DNA of 64,000 nucleotides from Cervus elaphus (lineage: Eukaryota > Chordata > Mammalia > Artiodactyla > Cervidae). The notes under the pieces are model-generated. The model searched no databases. It saw only the letters and a list, made by a program, of their open reading frames with translations, and was not told the origin of the DNA. Below are positions 45,821 through 59,178 of this stretch, one piece after another. The DNA is taken from NCBI RefSeq assembly GCF_910594005.1, contig NC_057825.1, positions 45,043,037 through 45,107,036 of the forward strand, written 5' to 3'. Made by a program: the position numbers and the translations under genes. The stretch's first letter is position 1; the number at the start of each line of letters is the position of its first letter.

Positions 45821-47987
45821 TATTCTTGAAACAAAAAGTTAGACGTGTTCATGGAGCCGTGAAAACTTTTAGTAGTCTGTGGTGAACAAGTTTTCAAATC
45901 TCTTGTTTAAGTCTAATTTTATATCTTAAGAACAGCCTTGAAAATAGCTTTCTTTAATTTTTATTCCTAAGGTCATCTGACATTAGCCTAAATAAGTAAA
46001 CCTAACCTGTCCACAGGGTACAGAAACCTATCAGAGCTGCTCTGATCTCAACAATGGATGTATGGGAGCAGCCAGTATTATCACCATGGGCACTTCTCTT
46101 GGCTCTCCAGAGCAGTCAGTGAACTTACCTGCTGCTACCCTGTTCATCAAGCAACCCACCCCCAACCCCCGGGGTGAAGGGATGAATGAAGGGTGCAGAA
46201 CACTCAGGAGTGGAAAGGTCAGAGAACCTCTTTCTTCCTGAGTCCACACTATAGTCCTCTGCCTTCCCCTGGGGCAATAAGGTGCCACTCCTTGGAGGAC
46301 AAGTTCTGATCTCCAAGCTGATAAGGGCTGACAGGTCTGTTAAGGAAAAGGCAAATGTTCAGCTGCACTTCTTTTTTTATCCAGCAGGTGGCAATGAGTA
46401 AGTGACAAAACCAAGGAGAAACATTGAGAGCCAAAGCCAGAAGGGCATTGAATCTTTAAGAATCTTTAAAATTGTTAATTAAAGGCCAGCTTTAAAAATA
46501 TTTAAATGTTGTTTAAATTGGCATAAAACAGAAGCTCCTAAAAAGGTTCTCAAGATTACAAACAATTGTGGCAGAAACGAGCATTTAAAATTTTTAATAG
46601 AATTCTAAATTCTGTGTCTTTTAATGTAAAGAGATGTCTGACCAGTCCCAGTGGTGAGACAGAATAGTCTGCAGATGACCTCAGGAGACCACTCTGGGTT
46701 GTCTGGACAACAGACCAGCTGTGACCAGCAGTCTCCCTATTTCTTCCAAATTCCCCTTTCCTTGGTACAGGTGGCTTCCTCCCTCCCTGCAGGAGGGGTC
46801 ACAGCTTCCCATGGACACCCAAGGAGTTCAGACACAAGCATCTGGCTCTCTCAGATAATTCTTGACAGTTGACATCTACACAGTCTGATAGCAAGTAGTC
46901 TGCATGAACCCCACTGACAAGAATGTTTACAGCTTTGGTCTTTAAGAAGAGAGGATGTCCCTTCATCGGAATGCTCACTTATGACATGTCCCACAGAGCA
47001 CCTTGCTCCTGTGTGACCTGTCTGTACCTTCTCTTGCAGATTCTTGGTTGGTAAAGTTCCTTCTTAAGCCTGTTCCTGTGTCTACGATGTTGTGAATTTG
47101 CCTGAGCTCTGTTGTACAACAACCTATGCTTTAAGTTGCTTTCCAGATGATAAGCGTTCCTTATGCCTTTCATGGTCTCACCATTGTGATCTCTCCAGGG
47201 AGCAAAAAGTATAGAGTGAGATAGCAATCTTCCTAGTTAGAATAAGGCAAGTAAAACCATGGTCTGTTTTCTAATGGACTGTCTTTAAAGCACTTACAAT
47301 GCACTGTTAGGATTTGGAATGAGACAAAGAATTTATACTTTTCATTTCTCTGTTATTACTTTTGACAGTGTTGGTTTAATTGATTTGTAAAATTTACCCT
47401 AACAATTCTGCCCCACATGTCTGTGGAAACATCCAGTGTTCTGAACACCCCTTTTTCCCGTGTTTTTCTGTGATGGAGGTACTGAGGCAGAGAAAAGGAA
47501 ATCTTCCAATGTGAAATTAAGCCATGAAAGACTTGATCACACATACAACAACAAAGTCTCATGATTTCACAGTTCCTTGCGATATGTTTGTATGAACAAA
47601 ATCTGTTATCTTTGGTCAATCCAGTTAATGACTGAAAAACAAAGACAGAACAGCTCTCTAAGGTTAAATTATGGAAATCCCTTTTGTACCAATTTGCAAA
47701 AATTACTATTCTCTTGAATGTGACTATGATATTGTGTTTGTGAGGGCTTGAGGGGTCAACTTATTTTTTGTTACACCATGTCACTAAATTCCATAAGTTG
47801 ATGTTGATAATCTTAACCTGTAGAATTACAAAAACTCTTTACAAGTTATTTTTCTCACTCTCTAAAACCCACAATACTATAAGTTTAATTAATCACTTTT
47901 TCATAACAAGAAATTAGACTTTCAGACAGAGCAGTTATGGAAAACCCCAACACGGTTCCAAAGTTGAATAAAGATAATCTTGTATTT
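45821..47987. other. Intergenic, no gene
   Basis: Over 2 kb of mostly unique AT-rich DNA without a recognisable young repeat, which is unusual for this window. Open frames are all under 90 codons and not bounded by splice sites. Confidence 0.45.
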
Positions 47988-48210
47988 GGGCTTTCCAGGT
48001 GGCACTAGTGGTAAGGAACCTACCTGTCAACACAGGAGACCTAAGAGACACAGGTTCAGATCCCTGGGTTGGGAAGATTCCTTGGAGGAGGGCATGGTAA
48101 CCCACTCCAGTATTTTTGCCTGGAGAATCCCATGGACAAAGGAGCCTGGTAGGCTACATTCCTAAGGGTTTCAAAGAGTCAGACACAACTGAAATGACTT
48201 AGCACGCATG
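47988..48210 (+). mobile_element. Bov-tA SINE, full length
   Basis: It runs from GGGCTTTCCAGGTGGCACTA to TGACTTAGCACGCATGC. Confidence 0.92.
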
Positions 48211-48252
48211 CACAATCTTGTGCTTAAAAAAGTATCTTTCCAATGATAAAGA

Positions 48253-48568
48253 TGTGCTGTGCTTGGTTGTTCAATCATGTCCGTTTCTTTGCAATCCCAT
48301 GGACTGTAGCCCACAAGGCTCCTCTGTCCATAGGGATTGTCCAGGCAGGAATACTGTAGTGGGTTACCATGCCCTCCTTCAAGGGATCTTTCCAACCCAC
48401 CTGCACTACAGGCAGATTCTTTATCATCTACATCATCAGGGAAGTCCAAGAATACTGGAGTAGGTAGCCTATCCCTTTTTTCCAGGGGAACTTCCCAACC
48501 CAAGACTCGAACCAGGGTCTCCTGCATTGTAGGCGGATTCTTTACCAGTTGAGCTACCCGGGAAGCCC
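48253..48568 (-). mobile_element. Bov-tA SINE with duplicated middle and head
   Basis: Starting CTGTGCTTGGTTGTTC, it reaches the end of one head (ATCATCAGGGAAGTCC, 48430-48447), then resumes within a second copy (AAGAATACTGGAGTAGG) and ends AGCTACCCGGGAAGCCC. It is either two nested insertions or a partial duplication, in opposite orientation to the preceding copy. Confidence 0.88.
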
Positions 48569-48628
48569 AATGATAAAGATACTAAAACAAGTAAACCTAC
48601 GATTTTCCGTAATTTTAAGGAGTAAAGG

Positions 48629-48737
48629 GAATTCCCTCTGGCGGGCTCTGTACTTCCATTGCAAGGAGCCTGGATTTGATTCCTGGTCAGGAAACTAAGA
48701 TCCCAGAAGCTACTGGGCATGGCCAAACAAAAAAAGA
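48629..48737 (+). mobile_element. CHR-type SINE, plus orientation
   Basis: GGGAATTCCCTCTGGCGG, GATTTGATTCCTGGTCAGG and a GGCCAAACAAAAAAAG tail. It is the only + strand CHR copy noticed here. Confidence 0.75.
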
Positions 48738-48779
48738 CAGCCAGAAGTAGAGTAACACCTACCCATCTGCACATGTTAA

Positions 48780-49030
48780 GGCAATGGTTTTATTTGTTGA
48801 CATTGTTTGACTTACAAATGGAAACATAATGTTTTATAACTTGCTTTTTAGGCTTAATATATCTTGGACATCTTTCCATGTCATTCTTTCAAAAGAATAT
48901 GTAATATCCCAATACATGAATATCATTATGATAACCAATTCCATATGTATAAATACTTGCAATTTTTCAACCTTTTGCTATTATGAACAATGCTGCAATA
49001 AAAATCCTACATATATCTTTTTATCCTTGA
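48780..49030 (-). mobile_element. Old L1 remnant
   Basis: TGGACATCTTTCCATGTCATT and CTATTATGAACAATGCTGCAATAAA (complement of an L1 3' region). A BovB piece abuts it. Confidence 0.6.
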
Positions 49031-49057
49031 ATGATTATTTGTATGAAATACATGAAA

Positions 49058-49578
49058 TTAAAACATGCTTGCTCCTTGGAAGGAAAGCTATGACAAACCT
49101 AGACAGCATATTAAAAAGCAGAGGCATCACTCTGCCAACAAAGGTCCATATAGTCAGAGCTTTGTTTTTCCAGTAGTCATGTACAGATGTGAGAGTTGGA
49201 TGGTAAGAAGGCTGAATGCTGAAGAATTGATGCTTTCGAACTGTGGTGCTGGAGAAGACTCTTGAGAGTTCCTTGGACAGCAAGGCAATCAAACCAGTCA
49301 AACCTAAAGGAAATCAACCCTGAATATTCATTGGAAGGACTGATGCTGAAGCTGAAGCTCCAATAATTTGGCCACCTGATGCGAAGAGCCGACTCATTGC
49401 AAAAGACCCTGGTGCTGGGAAAGATTGAGGGCAGGAGAAGGGGGCAACAGACGATGAGATGGTTGGATGGCATCACTGACTCAACGGACATGAATTTGAG
49501 CAAACTCAGGGAGATAGTGAAGGGCAGGGAAGCCTGTAGTACATGGGGTCACAAAGACTTTGCGACTGAACAACAACA
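49058..49578 (+). mobile_element. BovB LINE 3' portion
   Basis: It begins at TGCTTGCTCCTTGGAAGG and ends GACTGAACAACAACAAC. NLDSILKSRGITLPTKVHIV, then RRADSLQKTLVLGKIEG, are readable in different frames. Confidence 0.92.
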
Positions 49579-50205
49579 ACTGCTAGAGGTAAAATTGCTG
49601 AGTCAAACAATGTGATGGCTTAGATTTTAACAGATATTGCTACGTAGTCCCTCCAAAAAACTGAACCACTATATGTTCTTGTATAAACACTGTATCAGGA
49701 TAGGGCCATAATTTTCAGTTTTGTTGCATGGAAACTCTTTCTTTGTAAGAAATCTTTTTCAGAATCCAGAATGTAAATCAGAAACTGAGCTTTGTTTTGG
49801 CAGAAGCTCAAACAGAGGTGGGAGGCCTGCAGCTCTGCTTACCCGTCTCTGTGGAACCTCCAGTGTGACCTCCTGGAACACAGAACAACACATACAGACA
49901 GTTCTTTCTTTGTCCTCAAATAATATTTGGCTGAAAGTAGGACTAACATGATAGAAGACTTAAAAATTATACAATCCCTAATTACACTTCAATTTCAGAC
50001 ACAAGTTTTAGTAATTCAGTCCCAGCATTTTTTACATGTTCTTTCATTGGTTTCTTTTTCTTTACAATGAGCATCTGATTGTGGCAAAGTTCAGGTCCTT
50101 TTAGACAGTCATATAATTTATACCTTTGTCTAAATTGTACTGAATGTATGAATCCTAAATTTGCTCTCACTGGAATCAGCGCATTCATTTTTGGGTTCTC
50201 CGCAC

Positions 50206-50486
50206 TTTATTTTTAAATTTTTTCAATTTATTTATTTGGCTGCGTTGGGTCTTCATTGCTGCACACAGGCTTTCTCTAGTTGCCGTGAGTGGGGGCTACT
50301 TTCTGCTTCTGGTGTTTGGGCTTCTCATTGTGGTGGAGCAGGGGATCTGAGGTGTGCGGGTTTCAGTAGTTGTGGCACTCGGGCTTTGTTGCCCTGCGGC
50401 ACGTGGAATTCTCCTGGACCAAGGATTGAACCCATGTCCTCTGCATTGTCAGGTAGATTCCCAGCCACTGGACCACCAGGGAAGTC
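50206..50486 (-). mobile_element. CHR-type SINE, long form
   Basis: It runs from TTATTTGGCTGCGTTGGG to ACCACCAGGGAAGTCC, with all the long-form middle segments. Confidence 0.9.
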
Positions 50487-51600
50487 CAAGTTCTCTTCAT
50501 TTTAATAAAAATAAATATTCAAATATTTGATTTTAAATATTCAACATTTGAATAAAACCTTCAAATAATTACATAAACTCATCAACAAAGGTAGTAACTT
50601 CCAAAACTGAACCTCTTGGTTCTATCATCACATATTTCAAAATGTTAATTCACTAATAGAGAAAAATGCGAACTGAGGGAAAGGTGAGTTGGAGTGTGAG
50701 CAGAAAGGCAGGTGGTAAAGATCTGAAGAAGCACCTCTGTATTAATATCATTGCAATCACTGACTCTATTCAGTGATTTAGAAGGCTACTTGCATTTTTT
50801 TCTTCTGGCCTATTTGCAATAGTTTTATCAGACTTTAACAAGCTTATTACTTCCAGGAAAACAATTGAAAGAAGAGTGCACCAGGTAAAGAATATAGAAA
50901 TGTCCCATTCGGCTGGGGAGCCACTTCAAATCCTAGCTTCTGTGAGATTCTTCTAACGGGGGCTTCTACCTACCCTGGTTTTCCAGAAGAATGCTCATCT
51001 ATGTGTTTTTCCCCTAAACCTTTTCACTTTTATTGTGATTTCTGTCAGATTGAAGAGAAATCATCCAAGATTTATTTCAAGTTAATTCACATAGGCATAA
51101 TTAGGCTTATTATTTTTAACCAACCAGGTATTGTCCCCCTTTTCATCACGATATAATGCTTCTTAAAAACATCCAGAAATCCTGGCTTTTAGAGACAAGG
51201 CTGGAACACATTCAACTCTCTAAAAGGAGCAGATCTTTAGCCTCAATCAGAGGCTTATTGTGAAGGAGGGAAAAAAACTCAGTAGAAAATACACAGAATA
51301 CTGGAATGATTTTATTCATTGATTCAACAAATATAGAATGCAGCCATGTGCTAGTTGCTAAGACAGTACAAAAAGTATAAACCATGATCACTACTCAGGG
51401 TTTGTGATATTGTCAGGGCAACTAGGCTCACACCCTAAAAAAAGTTACATGATACTTTAAGTAGTTTATGAATAAAATGTGAAATGTGTGATATAGATTA
51501 TGGTTGCTGTAGAAGCCCCAGTTTCAGATTCTCAGTTCATTAACCCCCTTATAGTTTCACATGCCCTTTTACCTGCTTTAGACTTTATGTCCAGACACTA
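50487..51600. other. Intergenic, no feature
   Basis: Unique AT-rich sequence. No repeat or gene could be supported. Confidence 0.4.
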
Positions 51601-52035
51601 TTTTTTGCAATTAAATAAAATTTTAATTTTTCACTGGAGTATAATTGCTTCATAGTATTGTGTTAGTCTCTGCTGTACAACAATGTGAATCATTGTAGTT
51701 TTGATTTGCATTTCTCCAACAATTACTGATGTTGGGCATTTTTTCATGTCCCTGTTGGCCATTTGTATGTCTTATTTGGAGAAATGTATATTTAGATCTT
51801 CTGCCCAGTTTTTGATTGGGTTTTTTGTTTTCTTGTTGTTATTAAGTTGTATGAGCTGTATTTTAGAAATGAAGCTCTTGTCAGTTGCATCATTTGCAAA
51901 TATTTTCTCCCAGTCTGTTGTTTGTCTTCATGTTTTCTTTATAGTTTCCTTTGTTGTGCAAAACTTATAAGTTTGATTAGGTCCCATTTGTTTGTTTTAG
52001 TTTTTTATTTCCATTTCCTTGGGAGTGTCCATCTT
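51601..52035 (-). mobile_element. L1 LINE fragment
   Basis: GGCCATTTGTATGTCTTATTTGG and CAAATATTTTCTCCCAGTCTG, then GGTCCCATTTGTTTG, are complements of L1 ORF2 end and 3' UTR segments. Confidence 0.75.
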
Positions 52036-52104
52036 TAAAAGAAAGGAATTTTGAAAAAAACTTGTGAACATGTTTTAAAGCTACTATATCTCTCAAACCA
52101 TTTG

Positions 52105-52233
52105 TTTTTGTTTTATTTTGTTTTGTTTTTGGCTGTTCTGCATGGCATTTGGAATTTCCCTGACCAGAGATCAAATCTGTGCCCCTTGTGGTAGAAACTC
52201 GGGAGGGTTAAGCACTGGACCACCAAGGATGTC
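52105..52233 (-). mobile_element. CHR-type SINE, degenerate
   Basis: TTTTGTTTTTGGCTGTTCTG through GCACTGGACCACCAAGGATG. The head is eroded. Confidence 0.7.
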
Positions 52234-53680
52234 ATCTCAAACCATTTTTTAGCCTGCTAGTTCTTCAAGCTACTTTGCTGTTCTCACTCCTTTCAGTACC
52301 GTGGTTCTCTAAATAGTGATCTACTCCGTTCCTTAGTTTCTCATTACCCAGTATTCAACTATTGTTGATAGTCCAGGTTATTAGCACCTGCATGAACACT
52401 ACTGCTATTAAACACAATATCCAAATTATCATAGCATTCAAGGCCCTACCAAAGTTACCTGCAACTTTCCTTTTCATTTTACCTCCCTGTTTCATTTACA
52501 CTTCAGCCAGTTGGATTGATCATTCCCCACTTGTACCCTCTGCTTTCCCACCTTTGTGCCTTTGCTCAGGTGGTTTCCCTCACCAGGAAGACTCTCCTTA
52601 CTTTCTCAATTGGTCAAGACCCAGTTCAAATGCCATATTATCCAAGAAGAGTTCTTGATCTTCCCAACCAGAAACATTCCCTTCCTCCTCTACACACCAA
52701 AGCACATTGTCAACTTTACTGCAGACACCTCATTTTATACCGTATTATGTACATCTTTGTATTCCTTTCAGCATCCCAACAATACCTTGCTCATATAAGT
52801 CCATCATCTTTTTCAAATGAATACATTTACCTAAATCATTAAGATTTGATTTTACTCTCATCAGAAAACTTATTAAAGTCCTTGTAGTCTCCAAATCTAT
52901 TAGACTAATGTATTAAAGCTAAGGGAAATTGTAGAATGGTCTATGCTAAAGAAAAAAAGTCTTCTTTTATTTGAACAATTTTAATGGAGTGATTCAAATT
53001 AAATCACAAATATTCTCCGAAAAGGTTTGCTTCTGAGATATGTTTGCATATAGTATTCTACAATTCCTGGTCAACATGAAATTTCCATGGAAACAGATCA
53101 CACATACTGGAGAAGAAAGAACTGAATTGTGTTTGAGCTGCATTTTGTCATCTCCATGGAGCTATTTCTGCTAAATATTTGAGTGTACAGGGAAAGTATA
53201 ATTGAAAACCACTTAAGTAAAGACATAATATTTAATGCTTGTAAAAATGACAATATCTGCTGTGAGTTTTAAAGATTTTTTTAATACATGAGGGTAATAT
53301 AAAGTTCAAATATTTCTTGACTCATATATTAGTATCAGCATGTAAAATGCCCCTTTGCCTCTTTGCTAGTCCATAAAAGGGAAAGAAATGCTCATCACGG
53401 AAAGGGGGATCATGCTGTTTTTGTCCCCTAGAAAAAATGATTTCTTCTGGATATCATTCAGCTATTTGTATAAAAAACCCTCTAGACTAGATTCATTGTC
53501 TGGCAATTAGATATCTAACAATTTTGATTTGAAATATGACTAATCAAATAAGGACAGTTTGCTTAAAACATATGGAGAGAAACTCAAATATTAAAATATT
53601 TTTTACTCACTATTCTAAATAGTGCTATAAATCTTTCTGATTTCTGATTTGAGAAATGTATTTTTTCCTAAGCACTATAA
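52234..53680. other. Intergenic, no gene
   Basis: A stretch at 52430-52850 (CAAGGCCCTACCAAAGTTAC, CTTTGCTCAGGTGGTTTCC, ATTATGTACATCTTTGTATTC) looks like an old L2-type repeat. The rest is unassigned. Confidence 0.4.
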
Positions 53681-53805
53681 AAATGGCAACCGACTCTAGT
53701 ATTCTTGCTTGGAGAATCCCAGGGACGGTGGAGCCTGGTGGGCTGCCGTCTATGGGGTCGCACAGTTGGACACGACTGAAGCGACTTAGCAGCAGCAGCA
53801 GCATA
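53681..53805 (+). mobile_element. Bov-A SINE monomer
   Basis: GGCAACCGACTCTAGTATTC through CTTAGCAGCAGCAGCAGCA, a single 3' unit with its (AGC)n tail. Confidence 0.9.
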
Positions 53806-54266
53806 AAAACTTACCCTTAGTTAAAACTACTTAAAACCACTAGAAAGACTATATCTTAAATGTTATCTTTTTCTAATCTGTCTTTGTAAAATTAATCTAC
53901 CTTTGTAAATTAAAATTCTTAGACATTGTTTCATACAACTCAAAATATTCACGAGGTATCAGAAACACCTTACAATTTTCTTCAAATTCTCATGTAAAAT
54001 GCATCAGCTGTACCTTTATTTCTACATTTCAATAAATGTAACCAGAGCAAATATAACATAGAAAAGATGAAAAGAATTACAAAAGTTGTATATTGTGCTC
54101 ATTGAAAATGTGCATATAGGCTATTAATATAAAGAAGTTTTTAATAAAAACCAATTAATTGTTATGGTTGTAGAACAAATAATAATAGTGTGATGTAACT
54201 TTTTTATATTAATAGCTTATGAAAGCGTTGCTAAAGGCAATTTTAATGTATTAGAAACATACTTTG

Positions 54267-54478
54267 TTGTTGTTTAGTTGCTAAGTCCTGTCTGACTCTT
54301 TTGCGACCCCATGAACTGTAGTCCATCAGGCTCCTCTGTCCATGGAATTTCCCAGGCAAGAATATTGGAGTGGGTTGCCATTTCTTTCTCCAGGGGATCT
54401 TCCCAATCCAGGGACCAAACCTGTGACTCCTGCATTGCAGGCAGATTCTTTACCGTCTGAGCCACCAGGGAAGCCCAG
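54267..54478 (-). mobile_element. Bov-tA SINE, full length
   Basis: GTTGTTGTTTAGTTGCTAAG through GAGCCACCAGGGAAGCCC. Confidence 0.93.
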
Positions 54479-54740
54479 TACCATACTTAGCTTGTTCAAA
54501 ATTTATACCAAATTTTATCTTACAAAAAAAGAGTATCAGTTACTCTGCCAGGGTCAAAAAGTGTTAAAACGCAAGAAAGTAAAATTAAAAACCAAACCAA
54601 AACAAAACAACAGGAGAAAGCTGCCAATAGACTATCACTTCCATTTTGATGATTTTAATTATCTTCTGATAGCTACACTTCAGTTTGAATTTGAATGTAG
54701 CCTCTATCTAGTTGGGTAGAATAAGGCTGAGTGATAAACA

Positions 54741-54779
54741 GCCCCCCCCACACACACCCACCTCCCCCCCCCCACCTCC
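54741..54779. repeat. C-tract/CA low-complexity run
   Basis: Eight C, then a CACACACACC patch, and further on ten C in a row with CACCTCC. On the minus strand this gives several G-runs. Confidence 0.8.
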
Positions 54780-55142
54780 ATGGGTTTGCTGTATGCTAAC
54801 TTTCTCCACTTGGGGAAGGGCTGCCTCCTAGGTCTATGCTTCTGTTTCCTCACCTGTCTTTGGAGGGCTGCCTGTATCTTCAACTAAACTACAGGCAAAC
54901 ATGCTTACAAGCATTGCTCAGTTTATTAATAAACTGGCATAATGTTTGAGGATTTAAAAACCTGAAAACCAAGATCCTGAAAAAGGGAGTAATAATGGTT
55001 CTTGGACTCCAGAATAAAGACTCTGCCAAGAAACAATCTTAAATGTTGAAACATAGGAGAAAGATTAAGATATTAATAATGACTACTTTGTTGGGAACCT
55101 ATCATGTATCAGGTATTTTACACATATCATTATGTTTAACTC

Positions 55143-55452
55143 CTAGTCCACCCTAAAGGAGGTCAGTTCTGGGTGTTCATTGGAAGGACTGATGCTGAAG
55201 CTGAAACTCCAATACTTTGGCCACCTCACGCGAAGAGTTGACTCACTGGAAAAGACCCTGATGACAGGAGGGATTGGGGGCAGGAGGAGAAGGGGACGAC
55301 AGAGGATGAGATGGCTGGATGGCATCACAGACTCGATGGGCATGAGTCTGAGTAAACTCCGGGAGTTGGTGATGGCCAGGGAGGCCTGGCGTGCTGTGAT
55401 TCATGGGGTCACAAAGAGTCGGACACGACTGAGCGACTGAACTGAACTGAAC
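55143..55452 (+). mobile_element. BovB LINE 3' end
   Basis: CACCCTAAAGGAGGTCAGTTC through GAGCGACTGAACTGAACTGAA. The encoded RVDSLEKTLMTGGIGGRRRR, then RWLDGITDSMGMSLSKLREL, is in one open frame. Confidence 0.93.
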
Positions 55453-57765
55453 ACTCCTGAAAAGTTGGCATTTTATCATGACTGAGCTGAGAAAGGTCAC
55501 CCACCTCTAGTCACTGCTAGTTTAGAAACTAGAATCTGAATTCAGACTTGTTTAAAAAGCTCACATTCTTCTTTCTATATTATACTGCTATAGCAATATG
55601 ATAAAATATCAGGCAACCCTTAAAATAATAAACATGATGACTCTATCCATTTTGAAGAAAATGGATAATGAAGCAAAATGTAATGTAAATGAAAAAGAAA
55701 AATGTAAATGAAAGATAATATAAAAACATAAATATTCAATGATCCTAAAATCATTTATGAGAGGGGATTGAGACAAATTAAAATAGTTGCCATTTTAGAG
55801 CATATATATTGATAAATTTATACCTAAATATTTCACTTTGTGGAATTGTTATAAATATTATTTTAAAACTTTTGATTTTTCATTTCATTACAAAAAAATA
55901 CAACTGAGTTTTTGTGTGTCTTGACCTTATAACCTTGCTAAACTTGCTAGTTCTAGATTTGTTGGGGTGGAGGGGATAGATTCCTTGGAGTATTCTTTGT
56001 AGATAATCAAGTCATCTTCAAATTTCTTCCGTTACAATCCATATACCTTTTATTGATTTTTCTTGTTTCCAATGCCTAGGTCTTCCACAACAATGTTGAA
56101 TAAGAGCAATGAGAGAGACAGCCTTGCCTTGATCTTAACGGGAAGCAGTCAGCCATTCATTGCTGAGTATGTCAGCTGTACATTTTTTTGAGGATGCCCT
56201 TTATCATGTTGAGAAAAGTCGCTTCTATCCCTAGGTTGCTGAAAGTTTTTTTTTTTTAAACCGTGAATTGGAATTTAACTTTCTCAAATTATTTTTCTGC
56301 ATCAATTAAACGGTCATGTGGTTTTTCTTCTTTAGTCTAGTAAGTTGGCAGATTAAATTGTCAATACTGAACAACCCCTCCATTCCAAGAATAAACCTTG
56401 TTTGGTCATGATGTATTATTCTTTTTTTATATTACTGAATTCAATTGTAAATATTTTGTTGAAGATTTTTCTATGATCATGAGGGACACTGAGCTGGTTT
56501 CCTTTTCTCGTAATATCTTTGTTTTTAAATCAGGGTAACGATGGCCTCATAAAATGAGTTCTTTTTCTTTCTTCATGCCTCTCTGTTTTATCTTGGATGA
56601 GTTTTGGTAGTATTTGGTTTTTGAGGAATTGGTACATTCCATCTAAGTTTGTACAGATTTGTTCATATCATTCTCTTATTATCTTTCTAATGTGTGTAGA
56701 GTCTAGTAATATCCATTCTTTCAGTCTGGATATTGGTAACTTGTGTCATCTCTCTTTTTTTGTCAGTCTTGATAAAGTTTTATCAATTTTATTGATTCTT
56801 CCAAAGAAACGGCTTTTCGATTATAGATTTTCTCTACCTTTCTGTTTTCAACTTAATTTTATGCCCCTATCTTTATTTTTTCCTTCCTTCTTCTTGCTTT
56901 GGGCTTATTTTGCTTTTCTTTTTATAGTTTTCTTAAAATTAAAACTGAGGTCAAAGATGTGAGACCCTCCTTCTTTTCTAATAATAAGCATTTTAATGCT
57001 GTAAAATTTCTTCTAAGCACTGGTTTAGCTGCATATCACAAATTTTGTTGGATTGTATTTTCTTTTTTTTTAAACTTCAAAACATTTTCTAATTTCCTTT
57101 AAGATGTCCTCTTTGTCCCAGGGATTATTTAAAAGTATATTGCTTAATTTCCAAGTGTTTTGAGAGCTTCTTATCTTTCTGCTATTGATTCTATTATGTC
57201 AGAGAACATACTTTGCATTATTGCTAATTCTTTTAATTTATTATGACCTAGGATATAGTCAATCTTGGTAAATCTTCCCTGGGCACCTGCAAACAGTGTG
57301 TATTGTGTTGTTGGGTGGAGTGTTGTATAAATGTCAATTAGATCTAATTGATATTCTTTTTAAAAAAAAATTCATTAGCACTATTATATTGCATCTTTAT
57401 TTCTTGGGTTCTTGATTACAGTGATGATTAGGCAAATCCTTCCAAATCCTATTTGAATTACAGTAGTTTGGGAATGATAAATTTATAAGCTCTGGTGTTA
57501 AGTTCTTTTATATCTATATCTTCTATGTTCTTGTTGATTTTCTGTTCACTAGTTTGTATATTACCAAGGGAGAAGTATTGAAGTCCCCAACTATGATTGT
57601 TCATATGTATATTTCTTCTTTTACTTCTGACAGGCTTTGCTTCATGTATTTTGAAGCTTTGTGGCTAGGTGCATAAACAATGTCTGCTTAATTAACTGAC
57701 TTCTTTATTGTTGTGAAATAATCTTTAGCCTGGTCACTTCCTTTGCTCTGAAGCCTACCTTTATG

Positions 57766-57925
57766 TTTTTGTTGTTGTTTAGTCACTAAGTCATGTCCAA
57801 CTCTTTGTGACCCTATGGAATGCAGCACGCCAGGCTTCCCTGTTCTTCACTATCACCCAGAGTTTGCTCAAGTTCATGTCCACTGAGTTGGTGATACTAT
57901 CTATCTCATTCTCTGCCACCTTGTC
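57766..57925 (-). mobile_element. BovB 3' tail inside L1
   Basis: GTTGTTTAGTCACTAAGTCATG, then ACTGAGTTGGTGATACTATC, is BovB tail sequence rather than Bov-tA, because it continues past the shared region. Confidence 0.85.
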
Positions 57926-58101
57926 TGATAGCAATATAGCCATTCCAATTTTCTTTTTATTAGAGTTTTTAAAATATATCTTTTAAAATTTACTATTTAA
58001 TCTCTAAATCATACTTGAAGTGTGTTTCTAATATACGGCACATGAATATACGGTCATGAATTTTTTTGGTCGATTTTGACAATCTCTGTTTTTTAGGTGG
58101 T

Positions 58102-58192
58102 ATATGGACAGAGGAGCCTGGCAGGCTACAGGCCATGAGTTGCAAAGAGTAGGCCACGACTGAAGCAATTTAGCATGATTTAGCACACAAGC
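58102..58192 (+). mobile_element. Bov-tA tail fragment inside L1
   Basis: ATGGACAGAGGAGCCTGGCA through GATTTAGCACACA; the head is missing. Confidence 0.85.
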
Positions 58193-59178
58193 ACATATAG
58201 GTCCTTTACATGTAATGTAATTACTGATATGTTTAAGTTTATGTTAACCATTTTATTATTTGCTTTCTGTTTGATTTCTTTGTTTTTTGTTCCTTTGTTT
58301 TCCTTGTCCTGCCTCTTTTGCTCTTTATTTATACATTTTTTAGTGCTCCATTTTAATGTTTTGAGATTTTTTTTTTTACTATAATTCTTTGTCCAGATTT
58401 TTAGTGGTTGCTCTAGGGATTGTAATATACATACTTAACTTTTCACTGCCTAGATAAAATCAACATATTACTACTGTAAGTGGATTATAAAAAGAATACC
58501 ACCATATAGCCACACTTTAGTAGGGTGTTGTAGTTGTCCTATGTATAACACCTCTATACAATGAAAATCCCTTCAGATATTATTATTTTTGCTTTCAACA
58601 ATGAAACATGTTTTATAGAACACAAGAGGAGAAGAATAATTTTATATTTACCATTTCTGTTGCTCTTTCTTCATTCCCAATGTTCTAAGTTTCCCTTTAG
58701 TATCATTTCCCTTTTGCCTGAAAAACTTCCTTTAGCAATTCTTTTAAAGCAAGTCTGCTAGAAACAAATTCTCTTCATTTTCATTTACCCGAGAATGTTT
58801 GTTTTTTTCCACTTTAATCCTAAAGGATTTTTCTTGCTGGATATAGAATTCTGAGTTGCATTGTTTTTTCAGCATTTCAAAATGTTCTGTTTCCTGGCCT
58901 TTATGTTTTTTAATGAAAAATTCATCTTCATTTGAATAATTGTTCCCCTATATAATACATGTTTCCCTCCCCTTCTCTGGATTTCCGGACAAAAATCTCT
59001 TTTGAGAACTTCTTTTTGCCTTTAGTTTTAAGCAGTTTGATTATGATGTGTCTGGGTGTTCTTTGGGTTTATCCTTTTTATTTTAGATCACTTTAGATCT
59101 TGTAGATCATTAATTTTTATTGATCTACTTTCAAGCTCATTAACTCTTTCTTCTGCTTTCTCTACTATGTCCTTGAAG

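Noticed and set aside
51701..51970. Hydrophobic 89-codon frame resembling a membrane protein
   Set aside because: It is antisense L1 sequence. T-rich complement of L1 reads as Phe/Leu/Ile-rich peptides; the frame at 56597-56962 has the same origin.
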